Shown one piece after another: positions 26,830 through 35,592 of a stretch of 64,000 bases of DNA. Positions within the stretch are counted from its first letter, which is position 1, and each line of letters opens with the position of its first letter. Source of the stretch: Spirochaetales bacterium (GTDB lineage: Bacteria; Spirochaetota; Spirochaetia; JABMQR01); contig JAGYPA010000015.1 of assembly GCA_018399255.1 (NCBI GenBank), positions 1-64,000 on the forward strand, given 5' to 3'. A program made the translations under genes and the position numbers. The notes below the pieces were generated by a model. It was not told the origin of the DNA and made no database searches. It was given only the letters and a program-made list of their open reading frames with translations.

Positions 26830-27662
26830 TGAAAGCCGATCTTCACCTGCACAGTACTGCTTCTGACGGCTCATGGACTCCGCACGAACTTGTCTTCCAG
26901 TGTCTCCGCCATGGGCTGACTCACATAAGTCTGACCGATCATGACACCACGGCGGGACAGGAAGAAGCCGCGGCCGCCGGCAGAGAATACGGGATCAAGG
27001 TGATTCCCGGTATCGAATTATCGGCTTATGATTTCGAGCGCGGCAGTAAGGTCCATCTGCTGGGGTTTAATTTCCAGCCGCCCGCCGGCAATCTCAAAGC
27101 TCTCTGCAGCCCCCTCCTTACACGCAGGCATGAACGGACAGTTTCGCACATTAGAATCCTGCAGCAGGCGGGATACCCAATCAGCCTGGGAGAGGTAGAG
27201 GCGGCGGCAGCGCCGTCCTCGATACTCTATAAGCAGCATATCATGAAGGTGTTTATGGAAAAAGGGTTAAGTACCGCGATTTATTCGCCCCTCTATGGGA
27301 AGCTGTTTAAAGGAGACGGAATCTGCGGTGCCGATATCGAGTACACGGATATGTTTGATGCCCTGGCGGCCGTTATCGGGGACGGCGGAAGTGCTGTGCT
27401 GGCTCATCCGGGACAGCAGAATAATCTGGACCTGGCTGAAAGACTGGCAGCAGCCGGACTCGAAGGCATCGAGCTGAATCATGTTGATAACAGTGCTGGG
27501 GAACGCATGCAGATAGAAAAAACTGCTGCTTATCTTGGTCTGTTTCTGACGGGGGGGAGCGACAGCCATGGGGATCTGGGGCCGGCGATCGCACCGGGAG
27601 ATTATATGGCTCCCGAAAGCCTGGAACCGGTATTGAACAGGTGGTGCGGAGAAAGGAGGTGA
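26829..27662 (+). CDS. phnPP: PHP-family cyclic-phosphate phosphodiesterase (PhnPP type)
   Basis: A 277-residue protein of the PHP metallohydrolase family. Metal ligands are DLHLHSTASDGS (residues 4-15), DHDTT (about 37-41), a Glu in PGIELSA, AHPGQ near 194-198 and GSDSHG near 238-243. An enzyme of this type from Eggerthella, called PhnPP, opens 5-phosphoribosyl 1,2-cyclic phosphate and then removes a phosphate. As last gene of the lyase block, and with no phnP or phnN in the operon, this protein probably processes the PhnJ product. General PHP-family roles cannot be excluded. Confidence 0.82.
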   Translation: MKADLHLHSTASDGSWTPHELVFQCLRHGLTHISLTDHDTTAGQEEAAAAGREYGIKVIPGIELSAYDFERGSKVHLLGFNFQPPAGNLKALCSPLLTRRHERTVSHIRILQQAGYPISLGEVEAAAAPSSILYKQHIMKVFMEKGLSTAIYSPLYGKLFKGDGICGADIEYTDMFDALAAVIGDGGSAVLAHPGQQNNLDLAERLAAAGLEGIELNHVDNSAGERMQIEKTAAYLGLFLTGGSDSHGDLGPAIAPGDYMAPESLEPVLNRWCGERR

Positions 27663-27773
27663 GTGTATAACTAGATGATGTATAAGTAATTAATTGAAAT
27701 ATTACACAACATTCATGATGATTTAACAAGTACTGTTTATGATGTTCATATCTTATTGCTAAGGAAGGAAATT

Positions 27774-28790
27774 ATGAAAAAGATCTTACTCATGTCCCTT
27801 GTTTTGATGGCGGCATTCGGAAGCCTGGCCGCTGCCGGTTCGCAGGAAGCAAAGGCTGAAAAGCCGCTCGTATGGGTCTGGTATCCGAACGAGTCCACCC
27901 CTGAGTATGCTGAATCCCGTTCCGCTGTCATCGCCGTTGCCGAGAAAGCACTTGGCCGGGAGATAGAGGAACAGCTTACAACCGACTATGCTATTGCCAT
28001 TGAGGCTCTTGTCAATGAAAATGCGGCATTCTCCTGGTTCGGCGGGGAAGGCTATGTCCAGGCTCATGCCAAGGAACCGGGTATCCTGCCGCTGGTTACG
28101 AATACCGGTGCATCAGGAACTCTCGATGACGCGAAATACTACAGTATGCTGGGAGTGCTCAGCGAAAATGCGAATCAGTATAAGGCCGGCGGCGTCTATG
28201 ATCTGGACATGCTCGAGCAGAAGAAGTTTTCTTTTGTTTCGAACAGCTCGACCTCAGGGTTCAGAGTTCCCTCAAGTATCATAAGCACCAATTTTGGTGT
28301 CCCCTCTGAGGAACTGCTGGAAGGCGGACCCGGAATGGTTTTTTCAATGGTTATGTTTGGCGGATCACATCAGGGTTCTTTTTTCAACGTACTTACTCGC
28401 AAAGCTGATGTAGGGGCCTTCTGCAACAGTTGTATAGATGACTATATCGATTGGATTTCAGGCAGCTATTCCGATCCCCAGGCCGGTGATGTAATCAGGG
28501 TAAAAACGAATGCTGATGCACCGTTCGATCAGGTCGGCGGAGTTGAAGTAACTCTGGTAGCTACGGTGCCGGTTCTCAATGCTCCCATCGTCATGAATAC
28601 CAATCTTCTTACCGATGAGGAGATTGCCGCTCTCCAGAAAGCGTTCACTTCTGAAGAAACTGCAGCAAATCCCGCAATCTTCGCTCCGAAAAATGCTGAG
28701 GTGCTTGCATTCTTTGATGCCGGAGAGGGCTTCGCTCTGGTTGAGGATTCCTGGTACGATCCGATCCGGAGGCTCAGCGGACTTCTGTAG
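27774..28790 (+). CDS. phnD: Phosphonate ABC transporter substrate-binding protein PhnD
   Basis: A 338-residue exported binding protein. It starts MKKILLMSLVLMAAFGSLAA and continues AAGSQE, a spirochaete-type export signal. The mature part has VWYPNESTPEY, the family opening, and the SNSSTSGFRVPSSII loop that binds the phosphonate group. ATG 27774 has AAGGAAGG upstream. The 111-base AT-rich gap before it (27663-27773) may hold an internal promoter, but no convincing -35/-10 pair was found. Confidence 0.92.
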   Translation: MKKILLMSLVLMAAFGSLAAAGSQEAKAEKPLVWVWYPNESTPEYAESRSAVIAVAEKALGREIEEQLTTDYAIAIEALVNENAAFSWFGGEGYVQAHAKEPGILPLVTNTGASGTLDDAKYYSMLGVLSENANQYKAGGVYDLDMLEQKKFSFVSNSSTSGFRVPSSIISTNFGVPSEELLEGGPGMVFSMVMFGGSHQGSFFNVLTRKADVGAFCNSCIDDYIDWISGSYSDPQAGDVIRVKTNADAPFDQVGGVEVTLVATVPVLNAPIVMNTNLLTDEEIAALQKAFTSEETAANPAIFAPKNAEVLAFFDAGEGFALVEDSWYDPIRRLSGLL

Positions 28791-28911
28791 CAGCTATAAA
28801 AAACTCTTTAGAAAAAAGTTATACCGGAATATCGAAAGTCATGCTTAAGCACAGGCACTGACTGGCTGGTATTCCGGTACACGACAGTTTCTTACATATG
28901 GAGACCTACGC

Positions 28912-29676
28912 ATGCCGCAACTGCATGTCAAAAATTTGACAAAATACTATAAAGATGTTCTAGCCCTGTCCGATGTAAGCTTTGCTGTGGAGAAGGGAGA
29001 TTTCGTCGGAATAATCGGACCTTCCGGATCGGGGAAAACTACGCTGGTCCGCTGCATAAATCGTCTAATAACTGCAACCGGTGGGGAAATCTGCCTGAAT
29101 AATGACAAGAATATTCTGGAGATGAATCGCAGTGAGATACGAAAAGCAAGAACCGGCATAGGAATGATATTTCAGCACTATAATCTGGTAGATCGACTGA
29201 CGGTTATCGAAAACGTGCTGCATGGAAGGCTCGGGTACAAGAATACGGTATCCGGTGTATTCGGGCACTATACCGAAGGTGAGAAAAGGAAAGCACTGGA
29301 GGTTCTCGGACTGCTGGGACTGGATGAGCATGTCTACCGGAGGTGCGATCAACTTTCCGGGGGGCAGAAGCAGCGTGTCGGTATTGCCCGGGCACTGGTA
29401 CAGGAGCCTGAGATCATTCTGTGCGATGAACCGATCAGCTCACTTGATCCCGGGTCATCAAAGAAGATTATGGACTATCTCAGGAAAATCCAGAGTGAAC
29501 TCGGGATTACGATTCTCGTCAATCTTCATCAGGTTGATGTGGCGAGGACGTATGCCAAGCGGATTCTGGGATTCAACAACGGTAAGCTTGTCTACGACGG
29601 CCCCTCGGAGCTGCTTACCACCGAGAGAATCCAGGAAATATACGGGAAGGAAGCTCATGAACTTATACTCAACTAG
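28912..29676 (+). CDS. phnC: Phosphonate ABC transporter ATPase PhnC
   Basis: A 254-residue import ATPase. Walker A is GPSGSGKTTLVRCINRL (about residues 36-52), the signature LSGGQKQRVGIARAL and Walker B IILCDEPISSLDP; HQVDVA holds the H-loop. It couples ATP hydrolysis to phosphonate import with PhnD and the two PhnE permeases. A 121-base gap separates it from phnD. Its last 20 bases overlap phnE1. Confidence 0.94.
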   Translation: MPQLHVKNLTKYYKDVLALSDVSFAVEKGDFVGIIGPSGSGKTTLVRCINRLITATGGEICLNNDKNILEMNRSEIRKARTGIGMIFQHYNLVDRLTVIENVLHGRLGYKNTVSGVFGHYTEGEKRKALEVLGLLGLDEHVYRRCDQLSGGQKQRVGIARALVQEPEIILCDEPISSLDPGSSKKIMDYLRKIQSELGITILVNLHQVDVARTYAKRILGFNNGKLVYDGPSELLTTERIQEIYGKEAHELILN

Positions 29677-30472
29677 CTTGCCCAAAGAAACGGTCTGGTA
29701 TTTTATCCGCAAGCGTATCGGCTTTTTTCTGGTGCTCAGCGGGTTTATCATTATTGCAGCTGGTTCCAGCAGATTGACGGGGTTTTCATTGATAGATGCG
29801 TTTCAGGCGATTCCCCGGGTTGTTTCATGGATGTTCAGCAATCTTATTCCCGATAAGCGGGCTTTTGAGAGGCTCCCGAGAATTCTCGAAAAGCTGTGGG
29901 ATACCATACTCATGTCCGTTATGTCCTCGGTAACCGCTGCGGTATTTGCCTTCGGCTTCGCTCTGCTTGGGTCGGTAACAACTAAGCCTAATAATTTCTT
30001 TGCCGTTTTTTCAAGGGCGACGGCATCGATTAACCGGAATATTCCCGTAGCTGCCTGGGCTATGATATTTCTGCTTACTTTCGGCCAAAGCTCATTTACC
30101 GGTTTTCTTGCCCTGTTCTTTGCCAGTTTCGGTTTTTTGACCCGGGCATTTATTGAAACAATCGACGAAACTTCGATCAGCTCTGTTGAGGCACTGCGGG
30201 CTGTCGGGGCCGGGTATTCACAGCAGGTTATGCAGGCAGTGATGCCCTCGGCTATGCCGCAGATGATCAGCTGGGTGCTCTATATGATAGAGGTCAATAT
30301 CCGGAGCGCTACCCTTGTCGGGCTGCTTACCGGTTCGGGAATCGGTTTCATGTTCAGTATTTATTATAAAAGTTTACAGTATAAAAGTGCGTCAATGGTT
30401 ATTTTAACCATTGTAGTGGTGGTGCTGCTTATCGAATATATTTCTAATTCTGTCAGGAGGCGTATATTATGA
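29657..30472 (+). CDS. phnE1: Phosphonate ABC transporter permease PhnE, first copy
   Basis: A 271-residue inner-membrane permease with five or six helices and the EAA-type loop SSVEALRAVGAGYSQQVMQA near residues 174-193. The true start is the ATG at 29657 with GGAAGGA upstream, inside the end of phnC; the same frame extends much further upstream, but that part is a shadow of phnC. It overlaps phnE2 as ATGA. The two PhnE proteins probably pair as a heterodimer. Confidence 0.92.
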   Translation: MNLYSTSLPKETVWYFIRKRIGFFLVLSGFIIIAAGSSRLTGFSLIDAFQAIPRVVSWMFSNLIPDKRAFERLPRILEKLWDTILMSVMSSVTAAVFAFGFALLGSVTTKPNNFFAVFSRATASINRNIPVAAWAMIFLLTFGQSSFTGFLALFFASFGFLTRAFIETIDETSISSVEALRAVGAGYSQQVMQAVMPSAMPQMISWVLYMIEVNIRSATLVGLLTGSGIGFMFSIYYKSLQYKSASMVILTIVVVVLLIEYISNSVRRRIL

Positions 30473-31383
30473 GTTCCATGATTTCTGCCGGGACAACTGC
30501 CGCTGGCGGTGCCATACCGCAGCACCATCATGTCAGGAAGGGGCGCATTGTCATAAGTAAAGTGACGCCAGCCAAGCTTTGGCTCAGAAGTGTGCTGGCG
30601 GTGCTGGTGTTCTTTACTCTATATGGATTTTTGACTATTGACACAGCCGGAGCGGATCTTCCCGCGTCGTTTGTTCAGACGGTTCGCTATTTCTGGATCA
30701 TGTTCACGAGTCCTCGCGCAGTAGCTTCCCATTTTGGGATGAGTCAGTCAGCCGGAGGTTTTCCCGTATTTCTCTCTGCCGTAAAGGTGCTTGGCATTAC
30801 TTTGGCGCTGGCGTTTCTTTCCACGCTGACTGGCGGAGTCGTTGCTCTGGTGCTTGGGCTGCTGGCTGCCCGGAATCTTACGAATGACCGGATCAGTAAC
30901 ACGATCAAAGGGATTGTCGCCTTTATTCGGGCAGTTCCCACCGTGCTTTGGGTGCTTATTTTTGCTATAGGTGCCGGGCTCGGTGCGGTTGCAGCGGTAA
31001 TCGGTATGAGCTTTCATACGGTCGGGCATCTTATGAAGGCCTATTCAGAGTCGTTTGAAGAGTTGGATGAGGGGGTTATCGAGGCTCTCCGTGCGTCGGG
31101 GGCAAAGTGGCCGCATATTATTTTTCAGGCGGTCATGCCGTCTTCCATTACCTCGATACTTTCCTGGACTTTCATCCGGTTCGAGATAAACTTTGCCGTT
31201 GCTGTAGCTATGGGTGCAGCCGCCGGGGCTGGCGGTATAGGGTTCAATCTTTTCATGTCGGCCGGGTATTTTTTCGATATCAGGGAGATAGGATACATAA
31301 CACTGATGATTCTGGTTGTGGCCCTGCTTATGGAAGTTATTGCCGCCCGTCTGAAAAAGCACTATCAGCCGGATGCTCTCTGA
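30469..31383 (+). CDS. phnE2: Phosphonate ABC transporter permease PhnE, second copy
   Basis: A 304-residue inner-membrane permease, the last gene of the operon. An unusual soluble N-terminus of about 40 residues holds PQHHHVRKGR; six helices follow, with the loop EGVIEALRASGAKWPHIIFQ near residues 200-219. The TCAGGAGG site precedes ATG 30469 and the start overlaps the phnE1 stop by four bases. A strong terminator lies 33 bases after its stop. Confidence 0.92.
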   Translation: MSSMISAGTTAAGGAIPQHHHVRKGRIVISKVTPAKLWLRSVLAVLVFFTLYGFLTIDTAGADLPASFVQTVRYFWIMFTSPRAVASHFGMSQSAGGFPVFLSAVKVLGITLALAFLSTLTGGVVALVLGLLAARNLTNDRISNTIKGIVAFIRAVPTVLWVLIFAIGAGLGAVAAVIGMSFHTVGHLMKAYSESFEELDEGVIEALRASGAKWPHIIFQAVMPSSITSILSWTFIRFEINFAVAVAMGAAAGAGGIGFNLFMSAGYFFDIREIGYITLMILVVALLMEVIAARLKKHYQPDAL

Positions 31384-31415
31384 TCCCAGCGGTATTATTG
31401 TTTTCGGGCATGCTC

Positions 31416-31455
31416 TAAAAAAAAGCCTCCAGACAGAACCTGGAGGCTTTTTTCT
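31416..31455 (+). terminator. Terminator of the phosphonate operon
   Basis: AAAGCCTCCAG pairs with CTGGAGGCTTT around a 7-base loop and is followed by TTTTTC. A run of eight A before the stem means it could also stop transcripts from the opposite strand. Confidence 0.92.
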
Positions 31456-31487
31456 TACTAATCAATGGTGGCTCCTGCATAAAGCAA

Positions 31488-31545
31488 GAGCCAATATTCA
31501 AAAATAGCCAATATTCAAAAATGCGAAGCATTTTGAAATTGGCTC
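31488..31545. repeat. Dispersed hairpin repeat, copy 1 (GAGCCAAT ... ATTGGCTC)
   Basis: The right part reads AAAATGCGAAGCATTTT flanked by GAGCCAATAT and AAATTGGCTC, a long imperfect hairpin. The left arm with its tail (AGCCAATATTCAAAAAT) is present twice in a row. A clearly related copy lies at 46261-46298. The element sits between the phn terminator and a pseudogene. Confidence 0.8.
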
Positions 31546-31550
31546 AATGA

Positions 31551-32198
31551 TCAGTTATAGGTCCCGGTAAGGGTGAAGCTGCCGTCGGCTACGGGTGTTC
31601 CTTCGTAAAAGGTCCAGGCAAACGCGCCGCTCAGCGATCCTCTGGCGTTTTTAACCTCTGCGACGTTCGATTTTCCAGTCATGCTGAAATTCATTTCGAC
31701 ATCGGCAGTAACCGGGAACGTCCCCTCGATCTTTCCATTGGCGGTAAAGGTCAGGGTCTCCCCAGACAACGTGGTAATTGTTACCACGCTGTGGTTAGTT
31801 CCTTTAATGGCAGCGGGAATCATAATCGAAATGGGGTCAAGGTTGAAGTTAGTGAAATTGGTCATGTAGATAGTGCCGCCAACAAGCAGATCCCCAGTCT
31901 GAATAGGTTGCATATCACATCCAGCACTTCGTCATTGGTACGGTAGTGCTTTCCATTTTCCCAACCTGCCCGGTATCGGCGGTACGCCTGTATCAGACAA
32001 TCGGCTTCAAAGGAAACCGGCTTTCCTCCGCCTTTGGATTCGGAAACATCAGCATCTTGTGGAAACCTTGCGGCTGTCAGCGGCTTCAGCTCCAGCCTGA
32101 AGCCCGGCATCAACTATGGCCAAGCTGTAAAAGCTGAATAAGAGGACTGCGAACAGCAGAACCAGTGCGAATTTCATTGAAACGTTTTGCTTAATCAT
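31551..32198 (-). pseudogene. Broken exported protein gene
   Basis: From an ATG at 32198 with CAGAGG upstream, the minus strand reads MKFALVLLFAVLLFSFYSLA inside a signal peptide. After a stop near 32055 the sequence continues in another frame with GKPVSFEADCLIQAYRRYR. The last 120 codons are clean (TGDLLVGGTIYMTNFTNFNL ... DGSFTLTGTYN) and look like a small beta-rich secreted domain. Family not recognised. The frame is broken in at least two places. Confidence 0.6.
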
Positions 32199-32260
32199 AC
32201 TTTTTTACCTCTGATAAATAAATAATATACGCTGATAATAGCCCCTCAAGGTGCTGATTG

Positions 32261-32978
32261 TCAATTACCGTATGCATTCGCGGAGTATTCCCTGAGTTCA
32301 TATTTACACTGGTGAAGTGCATCCCCGTCAGTACCGGGAAAAGCGGGATCCACTTCCGGTCTCAGCAGTTCGCGGTGGGGAAGTTATGGTGTCGATCCAG
32401 AAGTGGAGGGCATCGGGGAATGCCCGGGCGAACCACGTGGCATTGCGCGGTTCGTTTTCGATGGTGGCGGTAATGGTATACCTGTCTGCGGCCTTGCGGC
32501 AGAAGAAGTTCAGCTTAATTCACTATCTGCCATCTTGAAGAAGGCTTGAAGAAAAACCTGACCCGGGAGCCCTCCTGGATGCCGTGGTCGGCGAAATGCT
32601 GCAGTGTTCCCCGCCGCATGCCGGGCGCATCCCTGCCGGTGACAAAAAGGATGGAAAAGCCGTTCCCGGGATAAGCTGATTGATGCACGCAACAGCCCCG
32701 GATAGGAGTATCATAAAAATACGTAGTCGTCGGTGAAAAGCGGGCGTGCCAGAACTCCGTGCCGCGCAAGAAGCGTCTTGTCTTCGAGCCCGACCGTTCG
32801 AGGGCATCGACTATGGAGTGTTCCATCCCACCCCCTCCCGGTGAATCCGGTCATAGCTGGGTGCAAATTCCGGATTGATTTCCGCCAGTTCCCTGAGAAT
32901 CGCGAGATTGCGCGGTTCGGTGTTCATGACAGTTGAGTCGATGTCAAGATCGCACCGCAAAGGGATCAGCCTGATCAT
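32261..32978 (-). pseudogene. Broken HAD-superfamily phosphatase gene
   Basis: The minus strand from ATG 32978 reads MIRLIPLRCDLDIDSTVMNT, where DIDSTV is the HAD nucleophile motif (DxDGTV). ILRELAEINPEFAPSYDRI follows, then in other frames FTDDYVF, NQLIPG, ILFVTGRDAPGMRRGTLQHF (second HAD motif with T), FKMAD and TATIENEPRNATWFARAF, the late HAD acidic motif. The stop is at 32261. Several shifts break it. It belongs to the same minus-strand set as the Ugp-like transporter. Confidence 0.68.
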
Positions 32979-32999
32979 GGGCTTGATCAAGGGCCTGAC

Positions 33000-33602
33000 T
33001 CATGGGACCTGTTGCGGGAAAAATCGCGGGACCTGATCTGTGCATCCCGCTTCTCCCCGATAAGGCGGCAGATATCAACTTTTGCATATTCAGCTGAGCT
33101 CATCGGGTATAGGCTCTGAATCAACAATGATAGCGTGACGGCTCCGAAGCGAACGGCTTCGTCAAGTTCATCGAGCGAAATTTCGGATCATGCTTTTCAC
33201 GGGGCCGGCGTACCGGGATATAGTGTATGCAGTTTAAATTCGATAGAAGTTACCCACCATCCTGCAAAACCAGGAACTGTTTGTCGACTCCTTTTGCCCT
33301 CGATAAGGTGGGAAGGTATTGTTCAGCGCGTCCCGGTACCCCCAGAATGAGCGTCTGTGCTCACCGGCAGAAGCCTGGCCCGACCCTGATCGTCAAGCGG
33401 CCAGCCCGCTCCTGCCGACCGGGGACTCGGCCGCGATAACGTCCGAAGCAAAATGACCGAAGGCCGGCTCTGCACCTGCAAGCTTCCGGCGGACAAGCTC
33501 CAAGGCTTCCTCCAGCCGCAGAGCGAAATCTGACTCATGAAGTACGCCCAGGTGGGTCCCATCGGCGATATTGGCTATCGTTATGTCACGTTTCTTATGC
33601 AT
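33000..33602 (-). pseudogene. Broken gene, possibly a PfkB-type sugar kinase remnant
   Basis: From ATG 33602 with a GGAGACAG site, the minus strand reads MHKKRDITIANIADGTHLGV and FALRLEEALELVRRKLAGAE before a stop near 33393. Later pieces in other frames include ELDEAVRFGAVTLSLLIQSL, which resembles the C-terminal helix of PfkB-family kinases. The stretch is too short for a full kinase of about 300 codons, so an internal deletion is likely. The assignment is weak. Confidence 0.35.
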
Positions 33603-33694
33603 GTTACTGTCTCCTTCCATTTTCCATCATTGTCCCTGCAGCATCTTTCTGCGCAAGCAGCCGTTCCCTGAGCAGGTAACCATTCCCTGTGCAG

Positions 33695-34555
33695 TTACTT
33701 GATGCCGGAATGAAGGTAGCCCTCGATGAACCGTTTCTGGAATTTGAGAAACATCAGCAGCAGCGGGAGGGTCACGATCATGGTTGCCGCCGACAGGAGC
33801 GCCCATTGTGCCCCGATCTCGCCAAGCTGCGTAAAACGGACCAGCCCGGCGGTAATCGGCCGGACCTTGTCCGACTGCGTGACAATCAGCGGCCAGAGAA
33901 AGTCGTTCCAGTGCCAGCTGATCGATGATATCGCGAAAGCCGTTACTGAGGGCATGGCAGAAGGCAGATACATATAGAACAGCATCTGATACCAGCTGCA
34001 GCCGTCAATCTCCGCCGCATCGCCGAGATCGGAGGGAACCGCCAGAAAAGCCTGCCGGAGCAGGAATGTACCGAAAGCCGACCCCCAGAAGGGAATGGCG
34101 ATAGCCAGGATAGTGTTGTAGATACCAAGCCAGCGGATAGTCTGAAAGTTGGGAACCAGCAGGGCTGATGTCGGTATCATCATCTGGGTCAGAATGAGCA
34201 TGAACAGCACCCTGTCGCCGCGGAACCGATAGCGGGCAAAGGCGAAAGCGGCCAGACTGGAGAAAACCAGCTGAACACCGAGAATCAGGACCACCTGCAT
34301 AACGGTATTCACGTAGTAGCGGCCGAACGGGGCCAGCCTGAAGGCCTTCAGGTAGCTCTCGACCGCGAGGCTCTTCCCGAACCAGATATGCCCGCTGTAG
34401 AAAGGATCGTTCAGCGGCCGCAGCGAGGCGACAAGGCTCCAGACAACCGGACTAAGCCAGAGCAGCGCCAGAATGGTCATAACGGCATAGAGCAGATAAA
34501 CGGGGCTGAACCGGAATCCGGCAGCCTTCTGTATCCGGGGTATTCTGCGGGGCAT
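33695..34555 (-). CDS. ABC transporter permease, UgpE/MalG type
   Basis: A 286-residue membrane protein with six helices and the EAA loop GDAAEIDGCSWYQMLFYMYL near residues 186-205. It partners the permease at 34557-35495; the gap is one base and the GGGGGGAA site lies in the end of that gene. The family moves glycerol 3-phosphate, its esters or sugars; the substrate here is unknown. No ATPase gene is nearby. Confidence 0.9.
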   Translation of the reverse strand: MPRRIPRIQKAAGFRFSPVYLLYAVMTILALLWLSPVVWSLVASLRPLNDPFYSGHIWFGKSLAVESYLKAFRLAPFGRYYVNTVMQVVLILGVQLVFSSLAAFAFARYRFRGDRVLFMLILTQMMIPTSALLVPNFQTIRWLGIYNTILAIAIPFWGSAFGTFLLRQAFLAVPSDLGDAAEIDGCSWYQMLFYMYLPSAMPSVTAFAISSISWHWNDFLWPLIVTQSDKVRPITAGLVRFTQLGEIGAQWALLSAATMIVTLPLLLMFLKFQKRFIEGYLHSGIK

Positions 34556-34556
34556 A

Positions 34557-35495
34557 TCAGCGTTCCCCCCGTTCGTTGAAGATGAAATTTGAGACGGTGA
34601 AAAAGAGCAGCAGGAGTACCAGAATGACGGTTATAGCCGATGCTTCGCCCACATTGAGCTGATCGAACCGCACTTGCCACAGATGATAGAGCAGAAGACT
34701 GCTCCGGTCGCTCGGGCCGCCGCCGGTCAGCACAAAGACATGATCCACCGACTGGAAAGTGCCGATAAAGGCAATGGTGGTAACGAACAGGGTTGTCCGC
34801 TTGAGCAGGGGAATGGTGATTGATACGAGAAGGCGCAGCGGTCCCGCTCCATCAATAACGGCCGCCTCAAATACCTGCTTCGGCAGGTTCTGCAGCCCCG
34901 CAAGATAAAATATCATATAGTAGCCCGCGCTCTTCCAGAATGCGGTTATGAGTACAGCTGCCAGAGCGAGATCGGGATTCCCTGCCCAGTTCTGCGCTCC
35001 CCGATAGCCGAGAAACAGCAGAAACCGGTTGAAAAGCCCGTAGTCGGGGGTGAAGAAAAACATCCAGATAGTTGCTGCGCTGACCATCGGAATAACTGTC
35101 GGATAAAAAAACGCGGTGCGATAGAAACCGTTCATTCGTTTTCCCACCCGGCGCAGATTTCTCGATCTCCGGTTAAGCACAGCCGTGCTGCCTTCCCCGC
35201 CGCCGGCATGCAGCATGAGGGCAAGAAGAAACGCTGCTGCGACACAGAGGGGTACCAGGATCAGTACATAGATTCCAGTATTTGAGATCACCTGCCGGAA
35301 TACCTCATCGCTGAGCAGTTCACGGTAGTTGCCCAGCCCGTCCCAGACCGGTTCCCGGAATTTTGGAATATTGAGCCGCTGCTTGTAGAAGCTGGTAATG
35401 ATTGAAGAAAGCAGCGGGAAGATAGTGAACATCGCCACGAACAGCAGAGTAGGGGTGATAAGGAGATAGGGGAGCAGCGGGTTTCTTCTGTTCAT
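34557..35495 (-). CDS. ABC transporter permease, UgpA/MalF type
   Basis: A 312-residue membrane protein. It has about six helices, and the EAA loop FEAAVIDGAGPLRLLVSITI lies near residues 209-228. A soluble loop around residues 95-120 (GGGEGSTAVLNRRSRNLRRV) is longer and more basic than usual. ATG 35495 has AGGAAA upstream. It lies between the binding protein and the second permease in one minus-strand operon. Confidence 0.9.
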   Translation of the reverse strand: MNRRNPLLPYLLITPTLLFVAMFTIFPLLSSIITSFYKQRLNIPKFREPVWDGLGNYRELLSDEVFRQVISNTGIYVLILVPLCVAAAFLLALMLHAGGGEGSTAVLNRRSRNLRRVGKRMNGFYRTAFFYPTVIPMVSAATIWMFFFTPDYGLFNRFLLFLGYRGAQNWAGNPDLALAAVLITAFWKSAGYYMIFYLAGLQNLPKQVFEAAVIDGAGPLRLLVSITIPLLKRTTLFVTTIAFIGTFQSVDHVFVLTGGGPSDRSSLLLYHLWQVRFDQLNVGEASAITVILVLLLLFFTVSNFIFNERGER

Positions 35496-35550
35496 GACGA
35501 TTTCCTGTTATTTTTGCAGCGCTGTCCGTCCCGGCATACGTTTCCGGACC

Positions 35551-35592
35551 GGGCGGATCAGCGCAGGGCGGATCAGCACCAGGCGGATCAGC
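35551..35592. repeat. Tandem repeat over the binding-protein stop codon
   Basis: Three copies of a 15-16 bp unit (GGGCGGATCAGCGCA and variants). The last copy includes the stop codon (TCA on plus at 35588-35590), so the array looks like extra copies of the gene end. Confidence 0.85.

Noticed and set aside
29222-29656. A longer phnE1 start about 145 codons upstream
   Set aside because: That part is the shadow frame of phnC. The ATG at 29657 has a ribosome site and begins a normal permease.
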